From: Pseudomonadota bacterium
GTDB lineage: Bacteria > Desulfobacterota > Syntrophia > Syntrophales > JADFWA01
Reading direction: 5' to 3'
Length of the DNA: 13,708 bases
NCBI GenBank assembly: GCA_030596145.1
Contig: JAUVKS010000026.1
Span: 1-13,708, forward strand
Shown here: positions 5,648-13,630 of the stretch, piece after piece
Layout of the letters: every line of letters begins with the position of its first letter
Position numbering within the stretch: position 1 is the first letter of the stretch
The notes under the pieces: generated by a model
The model's database searches: none
What the model was told of the DNA's origin: nothing
The model's input: only the letters and a program-made list of their open reading frames with translations
Program-made: the position numbers and the translations under genes

Positions 5648-7015
5648 GTGAGAATAATAATAATAGGGGCAGGTGAGGTCGGCTATAACATAGCGGATAT
5701 CCTTTCCAAAGAGGGTAACGACGTTGTCATCATAGATAGAGACGAAAAACAGTTAAAGATGGTTTCTGAGAGTCTGGATGTACAGGCAATCCTGGGTAGC
5801 GGGAGCAGTCCGTATGTCTTGAAAAAGGCCAATCTGGATCGTTCTGATATGATTGTTGCTGTAACCGATAGTGATGAAACAAATATGATAGCCTGTCTGC
5901 TTGCAGCGACACAGTCAAAAGTGCCTCTTAAGATCGCAAGGATAAGGAATCCGGAACTGAACGGAAATTCTGTCCTCTTCGACAAGAACCATCTCAATAT
6001 AGACCTGTGTATAAATCCGGAGCGTGAAGCGGTAAAAAATGCCGTGAATCTTATGGCGTTTCCCGGTGCCTCAGAAATTATCGATTTTGCCGGGGGACGT
6101 ATTCAGCTTGTTGGGTTTAGTATAGATGCCGATTGTATCGCAATAGGGGAAAAACTTAGCGGACTCAAAGAAATGAGTGGTGGAAAGCAAGTTTTGATTG
6201 TATCCATCACTAGGGGAGAGAAGCTGATTGTACCGACTGGTGATTCAGTCATCAAGGAAAATGATTATCTTTTTGCTGTGGCGGAATCAACCGACGTCAG
6301 GGATGTACTTAAATTCTTCGGAAAAGATATAGATCCTCCTAAGAGAATCATTATAATGGGAGGGGGAATTACAGGTCTCATGCTATCTGAACTGCTTGAA
6401 AAGAACGGCATTTCCACCAAGATCATCGAAAAGAGACAGGACAGATGCGAAATCCTGGCCTCCAAATTAAATAAAACCGTCTGTCTCCATGGGGACGGGA
6501 CAAGTCAGGAACTCCTGAGGGAAGAGAACATCCAGGATACAGATTATTTTATTGCAGTGACAAATGATGAAGAGGCAAATATTCTGGGTGCACTTCTTGC
6601 GAAGCAGCTTGGGGCCCAAAAAGTAATGTCTCTGATAAACAGGGTGGACTATGTTCATCTTATTTCTACAGTTGGAATAGACGGTGTCATAAACCCGAGA
6701 CACGCCGCAATCAGCAAAATATTGCATTACATAAGAAAAGGTAAAATCGTTTCAGCCACCCCTTTGTACGATGAAAGGGCGGAAATCTTCGAAGTTGTCG
6801 CTTTAGAAACGTCAGAAATTACGAATAAGCCCTTCAAAGACATAAAATTTCCCAAGGGTACGATAGTAGGTGCCATCATGCGAGGAGATGAGGTCATCAT
6901 TCCAGGGGGTGACTCCGTTGTCCTTCCAGGAGACCATGTTGTAATCTTCACACTTCGTAGTGCGATCTCGAAGGTGGAAAAGATTCTTACCGTCAAGCTG
7001 GATTATTTTGAATGA
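5648..7015 (+). CDS. trkA: Trk system potassium uptake protein TrkA
   Basis: TrkA is the cytosolic, NAD(H)/nucleotide-binding gating subunit that assembles on TrkH-type K+ channels. The 455-residue protein is a tandem of two RCK modules, the full-length proteobacterial arrangement. The first Rossmann domain begins at residue 2 with IIIIGAGEVGYNIADIL and the Asp-rich strand VVIIDRD. The second begins near residue 232 with RIIIMGGGITG and KIIEK. Each is followed by a TrkA-C domain; the second ends in IPGGDSVVLPGDHVVIF. The start is GTG 5648, with GGAGG at 5633-5637. It begins exactly at the conserved MRIIIIGAG. The last bases overlap trkH as ATGA (7012-7015), so the two subunits are translationally coupled and probably made together. 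Confidence 0.96.
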   Translation: MRIIIIGAGEVGYNIADILSKEGNDVVIIDRDEKQLKMVSESLDVQAILGSGSSPYVLKKANLDRSDMIVAVTDSDETNMIACLLAATQSKVPLKIARIRNPELNGNSVLFDKNHLNIDLCINPEREAVKNAVNLMAFPGASEIIDFAGGRIQLVGFSIDADCIAIGEKLSGLKEMSGGKQVLIVSITRGEKLIVPTGDSVIKENDYLFAVAESTDVRDVLKFFGKDIDPPKRIIIMGGGITGLMLSELLEKNGISTKIIEKRQDRCEILASKLNKTVCLHGDGTSQELLREENIQDTDYFIAVTNDEEANILGALLAKQLGAQKVMSLINRVDYVHLISTVGIDGVINPRHAAISKILHYIRKGKIVSATPLYDERAEIFEVVALETSEITNKPFKDIKFPKGTIVGAIMRGDEVIIPGGDSVVLPGDHVVIFTLRSAISKVEKILTVKLDYFE

Positions 7016-8463
7016 AGGCAAAACACATCTTCTACATCTTGGGGGCATTTCTCTTCTTCTTAGGTCTTACCCTTCTCTTCCCCATAGGCTGGTCTGTTTA
7101 CTTTGGAGAGGGTGATCTCACTGCCCTTGTCCTATCCCTACTGATAACATCTACAACAGGCGGCTTTTTTTATTTTTCCTTCAGGCCGCGCGAGAAAAGA
7201 ATATCTTTAACCCACAAGGAAGGTTTTGTAATTGTAACTGCCGGATGGGTTCTCGCTGCCGCATTCGGGTCTCTTCCCTATCTTATATATGGAATCTTCC
7301 CCACTTTTGGCGATGCGTTTTTTGAATCCATGTCCGGGTTTACAACCACCGGGGCAACGGTTATCACAGACATAGCAAACATTCCCCATGGCATCCTCTT
7401 GTGGCGTTCCCTTACACAGTGGCTGGGGGGAATGGGGATTATTGTGTTATCAATAGCCATTCTTCCGCTCCTCGGGGTGGGTGGAATGCAGCTATACAAA
7501 GCGGAACTGCCAGGCCCAGTGAAGGATAAGCTTAAGCCTCGCATAGCAGAAACGGCCAGGATTCTCTGGATCGTTTATGTCATTATCTCAACAATCGAAT
7601 TTATCCTTCTCCTCTTAGGAGGAATGAGCGTTTTTGATTCCATCTGTCACACCTTTACAACAATGGCTACAGGCGGTTTCTCCACAAGTGACGCCAGTAT
7701 AGCCCATTTCCACAGCGCATATATAGATGCCGTAATCACCGTATTCATGCTGATAGCCGGGATTAACTTCTCCCTTCACTATAGTATCCTGACAGGAAAC
7801 TTTAAGACATTCTTTAAAAACAGCGAGCTCCGTTTCTTTTTCGCCGTTGCACTCATCACAACAATCGTAGTGACTTTGAACCTGCGTCTTAATCTATTTG
7901 ACGAGATGGCGAAATCTTTCCGCTATGCCTCTTTTCAGGTGGTTTCCATATTAACAACAACAGGTTATGTGACGAACGATTTTACCGACTGGCCTGCGCT
8001 TTCTAAGATTATATTACTTCTATTAATGTTTGTGGGGGGATCAGCAGGTTCCACCGGCGGAAGCATAAAGTGCCTGAGGATACTCCTTATTATAAAACAC
8101 AGTTACAAGGAACTATACAGGCTTGTACATCCCCATGCTGTGACTACGGTTAAACTCGGGAAAGACATCGTATCCGCGGAAATAATGGGGAGTATCTGGG
8201 GCTTTTTCATTCTCTACCTTTCGTTGACTGTTGCTGCCACCCTCATCATGTCTCTCCTCGGTGTGGATATGATAACGGCCTTTTCCTCGGTTGCGGCTAC
8301 TATCGGTAATGTGGGACCGGGCTTCGGAATGGTCGGCCCTGTTTCAACATACAGTGAAATACCATATCTCGGTAAGTGGATACTATCTTTCTGTATGCTT
8401 ACTGGCAGACTTGAAATCTATACTGTCATTGTCCTTTTGATCCCGGAATTCTGGAAGAAATAG
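7012..8463 (+). CDS. trkH: Trk/Ktr-type potassium uptake membrane channel TrkH
   Basis: This is the inner-membrane K+ translocating subunit. It has 483 residues and many hydrophobic helices, beginning with a signal-anchor-like helix at about 7-27. The four selectivity-filter repeats of the superfamily are all visible: SMSGFTTTGATV (filter at about 111-117), TMATGGFS (217-224), LTTTGYVT (about 314-321) and TIGNVGPG (430-437). Conserved WRSLTQWLGGMGI at 131-143 and GGSAGSTGGSIK at 342-353 follow the TrkH pattern rather than KdpA. The start ATG is embedded in the trkA stop (ATGA) with no separate strong ribosome binding site, indicating coupled translation. It is intact and of normal length. After it a 114-base gap precedes leuS. 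Confidence 0.96.
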   Translation: MKAKHIFYILGAFLFFLGLTLLFPIGWSVYFGEGDLTALVLSLLITSTTGGFFYFSFRPREKRISLTHKEGFVIVTAGWVLAAAFGSLPYLIYGIFPTFGDAFFESMSGFTTTGATVITDIANIPHGILLWRSLTQWLGGMGIIVLSIAILPLLGVGGMQLYKAELPGPVKDKLKPRIAETARILWIVYVIISTIEFILLLLGGMSVFDSICHTFTTMATGGFSTSDASIAHFHSAYIDAVITVFMLIAGINFSLHYSILTGNFKTFFKNSELRFFFAVALITTIVVTLNLRLNLFDEMAKSFRYASFQVVSILTTTGYVTNDFTDWPALSKIILLLLMFVGGSAGSTGGSIKCLRILLIIKHSYKELYRLVHPHAVTTVKLGKDIVSAEIMGSIWGFFILYLSLTVAATLIMSLLGVDMITAFSSVAATIGNVGPGFGMVGPVSTYSEIPYLGKWILSFCMLTGRLEIYTVIVLLIPEFWKK

Positions 8464-8518
8464 GTTAGCTTCCGCTAAACAGGTTTGTTATTTCCAGCTT
8501 AATTTTTAAATTTATGAA

Positions 8519-8547
8519 TTGAAAGAATATTGAAGACGTGTTAGTAA
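8519..8547 (+). promoter_or_regulatory. Candidate sigma-70-like promoter upstream of leuS
   Basis: TTGAAA at 8519-8524 (5 of 6 to the consensus -35) is followed after 17 bases by TAGTAA at 8542-8547, a poor -10. It lies in the AT-rich gap between trkH and leuS. A small hairpin, TTAGC 8465-8469 and GCTAA 8474-8478, directly after the trkH stop lacks a T-run. The two together make a transcription boundary here plausible but unproven. Confidence 0.25.
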
Positions 8548-8577
8548 AATTCGGTAAATCAACCGTAGGAGATGTCC

Positions 8578-11160
8578 GTGAACAGAAAATACAAACCACA
8601 CGAAATTGAAGAGAAGTGGCAAAAACGCTGGGAAGAAGAAAAGACCTTTAAGGCAAAGGAGGATCCCGGCAAAGAGAAGTACTACCTCCTGGAAATGTTT
8701 CCCTACCCATCCGGCAGGATTCACATGGGACATGTAAGAAACTATACCATCGGTGATGTTGTGGCACGGTACAAACGGATGAAGGGGTACAATGTGCTCC
8801 ATCCGATGGGGTGGGATTCCTTCGGTATGCCGGCGGAAAATGCCGCCATCGAGCACGGGATTCATCCTTCAAAGTGGACTAACGAGAATATCGCTTACAT
8901 GAGAAAACAGCTCAAGAGGATGGGGTTCAGCTACGACTGGGATAGGGAACTGTCGGTCTGTGAGCCGGAGTACTACAGGTGGGAACAACTGTTTTTCCTC
9001 TGGATGTATGAAAAAGGGCTGGTCTATAAAAAGGCATCAGCGATCAACTGGTGTGCCGACTGCAAGACCGTTCTTGCAAATGAACAGGTGGAGGCGGGGC
9101 TCTGCTGGAGGTGCGGTACCGAAGTTGAAGAGAGATACCTCGAACAGTGGTTCTTTCGTATAACGTATTACGTGGAAGAGCTCCTGGATTACTGTGATAA
9201 ACTTCCAGGCTGGCCTGAAAGAGTTCTTACCATGCAGAAAAACTGGATAGGCAAAAGCGAGGGTGTTGAAATAACCTTTCCCATGGCGGATTCTGATGAG
9301 GAGATAAAGGTCTTTACTACTAGGCAGGACACACTTTTCGGTGCTACTTTCATGTTGATTGCCCCTGAGCATCCCCTTGTAATGGAGCTGGTAGAGGGAA
9401 AACCGGTGGAGAAAGATGTCAGGAAATTTGTTGAAAAGATAAAAAAACAGGACTTGTTGATCAGAACATCCGACTATTATGAAAAAGAGGGCATATTCCT
9501 GGATTCTTATTGCCTCAATCCTGTAACCAATAAGAAAATGTCTATTTATGCGGCGAACTTTGTCCTGGCTGAGTATGGCACCGGTTGTGTTATGGCAGTT
9601 CCTACACATGACCAGCGAGACTTCGAATTTGCTCGAGAATACAATCTTCCCATGGTTGTGGTTATCCAAGATCCCGATAACCCGCTCAATGTGAAGACAA
9701 TGTCCGAGGCTTATGTGGGTGATGGAATACTGATCAATTCAGGGCAATTCAGTGGGGTGGAGAATATGAGTGCCCTCGACAGTATAGCGGATTATTTAGA
9801 ATCCATCGATCGAGGGAAAAGAACCGTAGTGTATCGTTTAAGAGACTGGGGAATATCAAGGCAGAGATACTGGGGAGCACCGATTCCCATTATTTACTGC
9901 GAGAAATGTGGCACAGTGCCGGTACCTGAATCTGATCTTCCTGTCGTTCTTCCAGAGGATGTGGAGCTGACAGGCGGGGGTGGATCATTTCTGGCAAGGC
10001 ATAAATCCTTTGTAGAAACAACCTGTCCAAGTTGCGAAGGTTCGGCAAAAAGGGAAACCGACACGATGGATACCTTTGTGGAGTCTTCCTGGTACTTTGA
10101 CAGATTTTGCTGTGCCGATTATTCAGATAAGCCAGGGCTTGACAGGAAGAGGGTGGATTACTGGATGCCGGTGGATCAGTATATTGGCGGAATTGAGCAT
10201 GCCATACTGCACTTGCTCTATTCAAGATTCTATACAAAGATGCTGAGGGATTTCGGGGCATTAGGAGTTGACGAACCGTTTACAAATCTCCTTACCCAAG
10301 GGATGGTCTGTAAGGAGACCATGAAGTGTGAAGAGCATGGGTATCTTTATCCTGATGAGGTGAAGGATGGTAAATGCATACACTGCCACGGTGAGGTCAC
10401 GATGGGCAAGACGGAAAAGATGTCCAAATCCTTGAAAAACGTGATCGATCCGGATTACCTTATTGAGAAATACGGTGCCGATACCGCCAGACTTTTTTGC
10501 CTCTTTGCGTCCCCGCCTGAGAGGGATCTGGAGTGGAGTGACCAGGGGGTAGATGGATCGTTCCGCTTTCTGGGCAGGGTATGGCGTATTGTCATGGAGT
10601 ACCTTGATGATATTAAAGAGATTGAACCCTTCGATGGGAAGGAAGACCTTGAGGGGGATCTGAAAAACCTGAGGAAAAAGACCCATCAGACGATAAAAAA
10701 GGTGACTAACGATATTGAAGAAAGGTTTAACTTCAATACCGCTATAAGTGCCGTCATGGAACTTGTCAATACCCTCTATCAGGTAAAGCGTACGGATAAA
10801 TCAGATGCAAAAGCTCTCTCCGTTATAAGGGAAGCTATCGAGAGTATCATTATTCTTCTTGCCCCGATCGTTCCTCACGTTACGGAGGAACTCTGGGAAA
10901 TGCTGGGGCAAAGCGAGAACCTGTCCGATGTTTCATGGCTTTCCTGTGATGAATCGATTGCCGCGGAAGAAAAAATCACGATAGTCATACAAATAAACGG
11001 GAAGCTGAGGAGCAGGATTGTGGTGAGCGCGGATGAATCTGACGAAAGGATAAAGGAACTGGCGCTATCTGATGAGAGAATAAGTAAACTTGTCACCGGC
11101 AAAGAACTGGTGAAAGAGATATACGTTCCTAAAAAGCTGATTAACATTGTTGTAAAATGA
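8578..11160 (+). CDS. leuS: Leucyl-tRNA synthetase
   Basis: This class I synthetase charges tRNA-Leu. It has about 860 residues, full length. The HIGH-type signature is HMGH in YPSGRIHMGHVRNYTIGD (residues about 49-52 from this start). The editing CP1 domain has the TTRQDTLFG threonine-rich motif and AVPTHDQRDFEFA (usually AVPAHDxRD; Thr replaces Ala). The second active-site motif is KMSKS (lysine codon 10417-10419). Zinc-like cysteine pairs are present at CADC/CWRC and CEKC/CPSC. One further Cys/His cluster, CEEHGY and CIHCH, sits just before KMSKS. On the start: TAGGAG at 8566-8571 directly abuts ATG 8572, leaving no spacer, whereas the in-frame GTG 8578 has a 6-base spacer; I prefer GTG. 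ATG 8572 would add two residues. The stop overlaps lptE as ATGA. Confidence 0.97.
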   Translation: MNRKYKPHEIEEKWQKRWEEEKTFKAKEDPGKEKYYLLEMFPYPSGRIHMGHVRNYTIGDVVARYKRMKGYNVLHPMGWDSFGMPAENAAIEHGIHPSKWTNENIAYMRKQLKRMGFSYDWDRELSVCEPEYYRWEQLFFLWMYEKGLVYKKASAINWCADCKTVLANEQVEAGLCWRCGTEVEERYLEQWFFRITYYVEELLDYCDKLPGWPERVLTMQKNWIGKSEGVEITFPMADSDEEIKVFTTRQDTLFGATFMLIAPEHPLVMELVEGKPVEKDVRKFVEKIKKQDLLIRTSDYYEKEGIFLDSYCLNPVTNKKMSIYAANFVLAEYGTGCVMAVPTHDQRDFEFAREYNLPMVVVIQDPDNPLNVKTMSEAYVGDGILINSGQFSGVENMSALDSIADYLESIDRGKRTVVYRLRDWGISRQRYWGAPIPIIYCEKCGTVPVPESDLPVVLPEDVELTGGGGSFLARHKSFVETTCPSCEGSAKRETDTMDTFVESSWYFDRFCCADYSDKPGLDRKRVDYWMPVDQYIGGIEHAILHLLYSRFYTKMLRDFGALGVDEPFTNLLTQGMVCKETMKCEEHGYLYPDEVKDGKCIHCHGEVTMGKTEKMSKSLKNVIDPDYLIEKYGADTARLFCLFASPPERDLEWSDQGVDGSFRFLGRVWRIVMEYLDDIKEIEPFDGKEDLEGDLKNLRKKTHQTIKKVTNDIEERFNFNTAISAVMELVNTLYQVKRTDKSDAKALSVIREAIESIIILLAPIVPHVTEELWEMLGQSENLSDVSWLSCDESIAAEEKITIVIQINGKLRSRIVVSADESDERIKELALSDERISKLVTGKELVKEIYVPKKLINIVVK

Positions 11161-11678
11161 AAATAAATTTTCTGACAATTATTGTACTGCTTTTTTTTAT
11201 TGCCTCCGGCTGTGGATATCACTTCTCTCCCGCAGGAGAACATATAGAGAAAAGTATCCAGAAGGTTTTTGTTGATAATTTTTTCAACAGGACCAGTGAA
11301 GCATATATTGAAAACTATTTCAGGGATTCATTTATTGATCAGTTTATAAAGAATAGTAGATTCAAGCTGGTTAGCAGGGAAGATCTGGCCGATGCTGTAC
11401 TAAGAGCGAGTATAAACAGTCTTGCCACTTCCCACCTCGCCTACACAAAAACTGACATGGCCAAGGAAAACCGTGTAACTGTGACTATGGAGGTTGTATT
11501 TGAGGAAAGGAGAAACAAAAAGATCATCTGGGCTGACAGAAATCTAATGGGGAGAGAGGATTATATAGTGGATGGAAGTAACCCAAACACAACTGACAGG
11601 AACAGAAAAAATGCCCTCAAGAAGCTCGCAAATGACGTAGCTGAGAAGGCATGTCGATATATTATGTCAGGATTCTGA
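11157..11678 (+). CDS. lptE: LPS-assembly lipoprotein LptE
   Basis: LptE is the outer-membrane lipoprotein that plugs the LptD barrel during lipopolysaccharide insertion. The 173-residue product opens with a short lipoprotein signal (Lys2, hydrophobic 4-15) and lipobox ASGC, so Cys19 would be lipidated. The mature start CGYHFSP matches the family's typical CGYxF beginning, and FVDNFFNRTSEAYIEN fits the conserved 'v.vp.F.N.t' strand. Sequence conservation in this family is low, so the name rests on the N-terminus, size and the widespread leuS-lptE linkage. Often holA follows lptE; here the next gene is rpsT on the opposite strand. The start overlaps the leuS stop (ATGA), and the 3' end overlaps the rpsT 3' end by 12 bases, tail to tail. 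Presence of this gene implies an LPS-bearing outer membrane. Confidence 0.88.
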   Translation: MKINFLTIIVLLFFIASGCGYHFSPAGEHIEKSIQKVFVDNFFNRTSEAYIENYFRDSFIDQFIKNSRFKLVSREDLADAVLRASINSLATSHLAYTKTDMAKENRVTVTMEVVFEERRNKKIIWADRNLMGREDYIVDGSNPNTTDRNRKNALKKLANDVAEKACRYIMSGF

Positions 11679-11942
11679 AGTTTGAAGGGAATTTACTTTC
11701 CTGGTCAGCCTTGAAATTTTTCGCGATGCAGTTTTTTTATGAAAGATACCTTTGGCGGCAGCCTTATCTATAGCCGGTACGGCACTGACAAGGGTACTCT
11801 TGGCTTCCTCCATATTCTTATTATCAACAGCCTTGAGAACCGCTTTTACCCTTGTTTTTATATGGGTTTTTATTGAGACATTTCTCATCCTTCGTTTTTC
11901 ATTTTGTCTAATTCTTTTCTCTGCTGATTTATGTGTTGCCAA
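11667..11942 (-). CDS. rpsT: 30S ribosomal protein S20
   Basis: S20 is a primary 16S rRNA binding protein of the small subunit. It has 91 residues, is lysine/arginine-rich and all helical. The family N-terminus ATHKSAEKRIRQNEKRRMRN and the signature DKAAAKGIFHKKTASRKISRLTRKVN are unmistakable. The start codon is TTG (11942-11940), since the conserved ATHKSAEKR begins immediately after it, and a strong AAGGAGG lies at 11954-11948 with 5-base spacing. E. coli rpsT also starts with UUG, and that rare start is part of its autogenous control; the same may apply here (inference). The gene is transcribed alone from its own promoter candidate, convergent with lptE, which it overlaps by 12 bases. Confidence 0.96.
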   Translation of the reverse strand: MATHKSAEKRIRQNEKRRMRNVSIKTHIKTRVKAVLKAVDNKNMEEAKSTLVSAVPAIDKAAAKGIFHKKTASRKISRLTRKVNSLQTSES

Positions 11943-12020
11943 AAATTCCTCCTTCTTTTCGTAGCTTAGTTTCGCAATTAGATTTTTCCAAGAGATTAGG
12001 TCTCGAAAAGAATGTATTTA

Positions 12021-12047
12021 CTTATATTAGTTTAAATGACATGTCAA
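12021..12047 (-). promoter_or_regulatory. Candidate sigma-70-type promoter for rpsT
   Basis: On the minus strand a perfect TTGACA (12047-12042) is followed by TATAAG (12026-12021; 5 of 6 to TATAAT) with a 15-base spacer, slightly short. It lies in the gap between the rpsT start and the upstream operon's last stop codon and would give a leader of roughly 70 bases. A strong single-gene promoter is expected for a ribosomal protein gene. Confidence 0.55.
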
Positions 12048-12092
12048 GCGTAAATCGACTTTCAAGGTTTCTCTCTATTTAATCGAAACTTA

Positions 12093-12563
12093 TTATTTCC
12101 TGAGCGTAGCCACAAGTCTCTCTGGTTTTATTAGAAGATCAAGGGCATCGTTTATATCAGAAACGATTACATCGGAAGCCATCATCGCATCAGTGGATGT
12201 TCCTTCTCTTCCCAATATACAGATTCCGATCAGAGATTCTTTCAGCATGACCACGTCATTTGAACCATTTCCTATAGAAACGGTCTCTCTTTCTCCTATC
12301 TCCCTGACAAGTTCAGCTTTCTGTATATCTTCGGTGCCTTTTCCTATCTTGTGTAATTTGACTTTTAAATCTTTTGTTACGCTTTCCGCATTACCCCTGG
12401 TATCAGAAGTAACAATAACGATATCGAGTTGACGGCTCAGTCGATCGAGCCTTTCAGCCACACCATCCATCATTTTTCCGTCCAGAGTAAGGGTACCGTT
12501 TAGATCTAAAACAAGCTGTCTGACTTTCAATTTTCCGATGCCGGGAATTGTAATATTTAGCAT
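12093..12563 (-). CDS. HAD-superfamily protein of the 'soluble P-type ATPase' group (COG4087-like)
   Basis: This 156-residue cytosolic protein has a minimal HAD core. Motif I is VLDLNGT: Asp20 is the expected phosphorylated nucleophile, but the usual second Asp (general acid) is Asn22, as expected for P-type-ATPase-like members rather than ordinary phosphatases. Motif II is VTSDT (51-55), motif III is Lys82, and motif IV is GNGSND with Asp103. The ending LDLLIKPERLVATLR and the opening TIPGIGKLKVRQLVLDLNGTL match what I recall of the COG4087 family. It has no membrane segments, so it cannot pump ions itself. The physiological substrate is unknown. The ATG directly abuts the selD stop (TAAATG at 12566-12561), so it is surely co-translated with selD; a role in selenium or phosphate handling is inference only. 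Confidence 0.8.
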   Translation of the reverse strand: MLNITIPGIGKLKVRQLVLDLNGTLTLDGKMMDGVAERLDRLSRQLDIVIVTSDTRGNAESVTKDLKVKLHKIGKGTEDIQKAELVREIGERETVSIGNGSNDVVMLKESLIGICILGREGTSTDAMMASDVIVSDINDALDLLIKPERLVATLRK

Positions 12564-13628
12564 TTATTCCACCACAATCTTGCTCTTCGGTTCTGATACC
12601 ACCTCACCGACTATGGCCGCTTCTTCTGTGCCTTCTTTATGCATCTTTTGGAGTAACTCTTCCGCTTGCTGTGCGGGTAGGGAAAATAACAGACCGCCTG
12701 CTGTCTGCGGGTCAAAGAGGATATCCACCATCCAGCCGGGACAATCCGCACCCACCTCAATCATATGCATGCGAAATTCCCTGTTTCGATGTAATCCCCC
12801 GGGCACTATCCCCATCTCAACCAGTTCTTGAATTTCCTGAAAGTAGGGGACGGAGGAGGAATGTATAAGCATTCCCACATTGCTTCCTTCAACCATTTCG
12901 CAGGCGTGACCGAGAAAACCGAAGCCGGTTACATCTGTGCATGCGTGAATATCCGGGAATTCCGTCATCAACTCCGCAGCCTTTTTATTCAGGGTGAGCA
13001 TACATTTTGTTGATTTTGCCACCAGATCATCATCGGCCATTTCTCCCTTCAGGGCAGTATTGACGATTCCCGTGCCCAGAGGTTTTGTCAGGATTAATTT
13101 GTCCCCCACTCTGGCGCCCCTGTTGAGCAGTACCTTTTCGGGATGGACAGTTCCGGTAACGGAAAGGCCATACTTCAGTTCATTGTCTTCCACACTGTGT
13201 CCGCCAACCAGAATTACCCCTGCTTCCCGCATCTTGTTCAGGCCGCCGAGGAGTACCTGGCGAAGTATGGATATATCCATCTTGTTTATGGGAAAACAGA
13301 CTATGTTCATGGCCGTAATCGGTTTCCCCCCCATGGCATAGACATCGGACAGGGAATTTACAGCGGCAACTTGGCCAAAGATATAGGGATCGTCAACGAT
13401 GGGTGTAAAGAAATCGAGCGTCTGAATAATGGCGAGGTCATCGCTCAACTTATAAACACCTGCATCCTCGGCGCTTTCTATCCCCGCAATCAGATTCGGA
13501 TCTGACTGGAGGGGCAAGCCACAAAGAGCTCTGTCCAGGTCCCCCGGACCTATTTTGCAGGCTCACCCCGCGCCGTGCACTGTTTCTGTGAGACGTATTT
13601 TTGTCTTTTCGTCCATTTGATTATCCAT
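12564..13628 (-). CDS. selD: Selenide, water dikinase (selenophosphate synthetase), selenocysteine-containing
   Basis: SelD makes selenophosphate from selenide and ATP, the selenium donor for selenocysteine and selenouridine. The full gene starts at ATG 13628 with GGAG at 13639-13636 and has 354 codons. Codon 22 is TGA (13565-13563), read as selenocysteine: the context GAG-U-ACKIGP aligns with GAGCGCKISP of E. coli SelD, where the Cys is catalytic and the nearby Lys (Lys25 here) is essential. A hairpin follows directly (separate entry). Downstream, EDAGVY, LDFFTPIVDDPYIFGQVAA, SDVYAMGGKP, GGHSVEDNELKYGL, TDVTGFGFLGH and DPQTAGGLL are intact. A start at TTG 13517 would drop the catalytic residue and the glycine-rich loop, so it is rejected. 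The gene lies 2 bases after a TusA/YedF-like gene and abuts the HAD gene. Confidence 0.95.
13537..13565 (-). promoter_or_regulatory. Bacterial SECIS-like hairpin and UGA selenocysteine codon of selD
   Basis: The UGA is at 13565-13563. Eleven bases later, AGGTCC (13551-13546) pairs perfectly with GGACCT (13542-13537) around a GGG loop. The apical loop is about 18 bases from the UGA, within the spacing known for SelB-dependent bacterial SECIS elements, and carries G residues as expected for the SelB-contacting apex. The hairpin lies in the coding region, so it also encodes the GPGDLD segment of the protein. The lower stem cannot be judged by eye. Confidence 0.75.
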
Positions 13629-13630
13629 TT

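Noticed and set aside
9037..9669. Long antisense reading frame within leuS
   Set aside because: It has no recognisable protein family and the sense strand is clearly coding LeuS; the same holds for the antisense frames within ribBA, trkH and selD.
12066..12088. Inverted repeat GTTTC/GAAAC after the HAD gene as a terminator
   Set aside because: The stem is short and imperfect and no T-run follows on the minus strand.
13515..13517. TTG as the start of a shorter SelD
   Set aside because: It would remove the catalytic Cys/Sec and Lys loop, has no Shine-Dalgarno, and the upstream frame is perfectly SelD-like apart from the UGA.
13563..13565. Nonsense mutation making selD a pseudogene
   Set aside because: The UGA falls exactly on the position known to be Sec or Cys, is followed by a SECIS-like hairpin, and the rest of the gene is intact.
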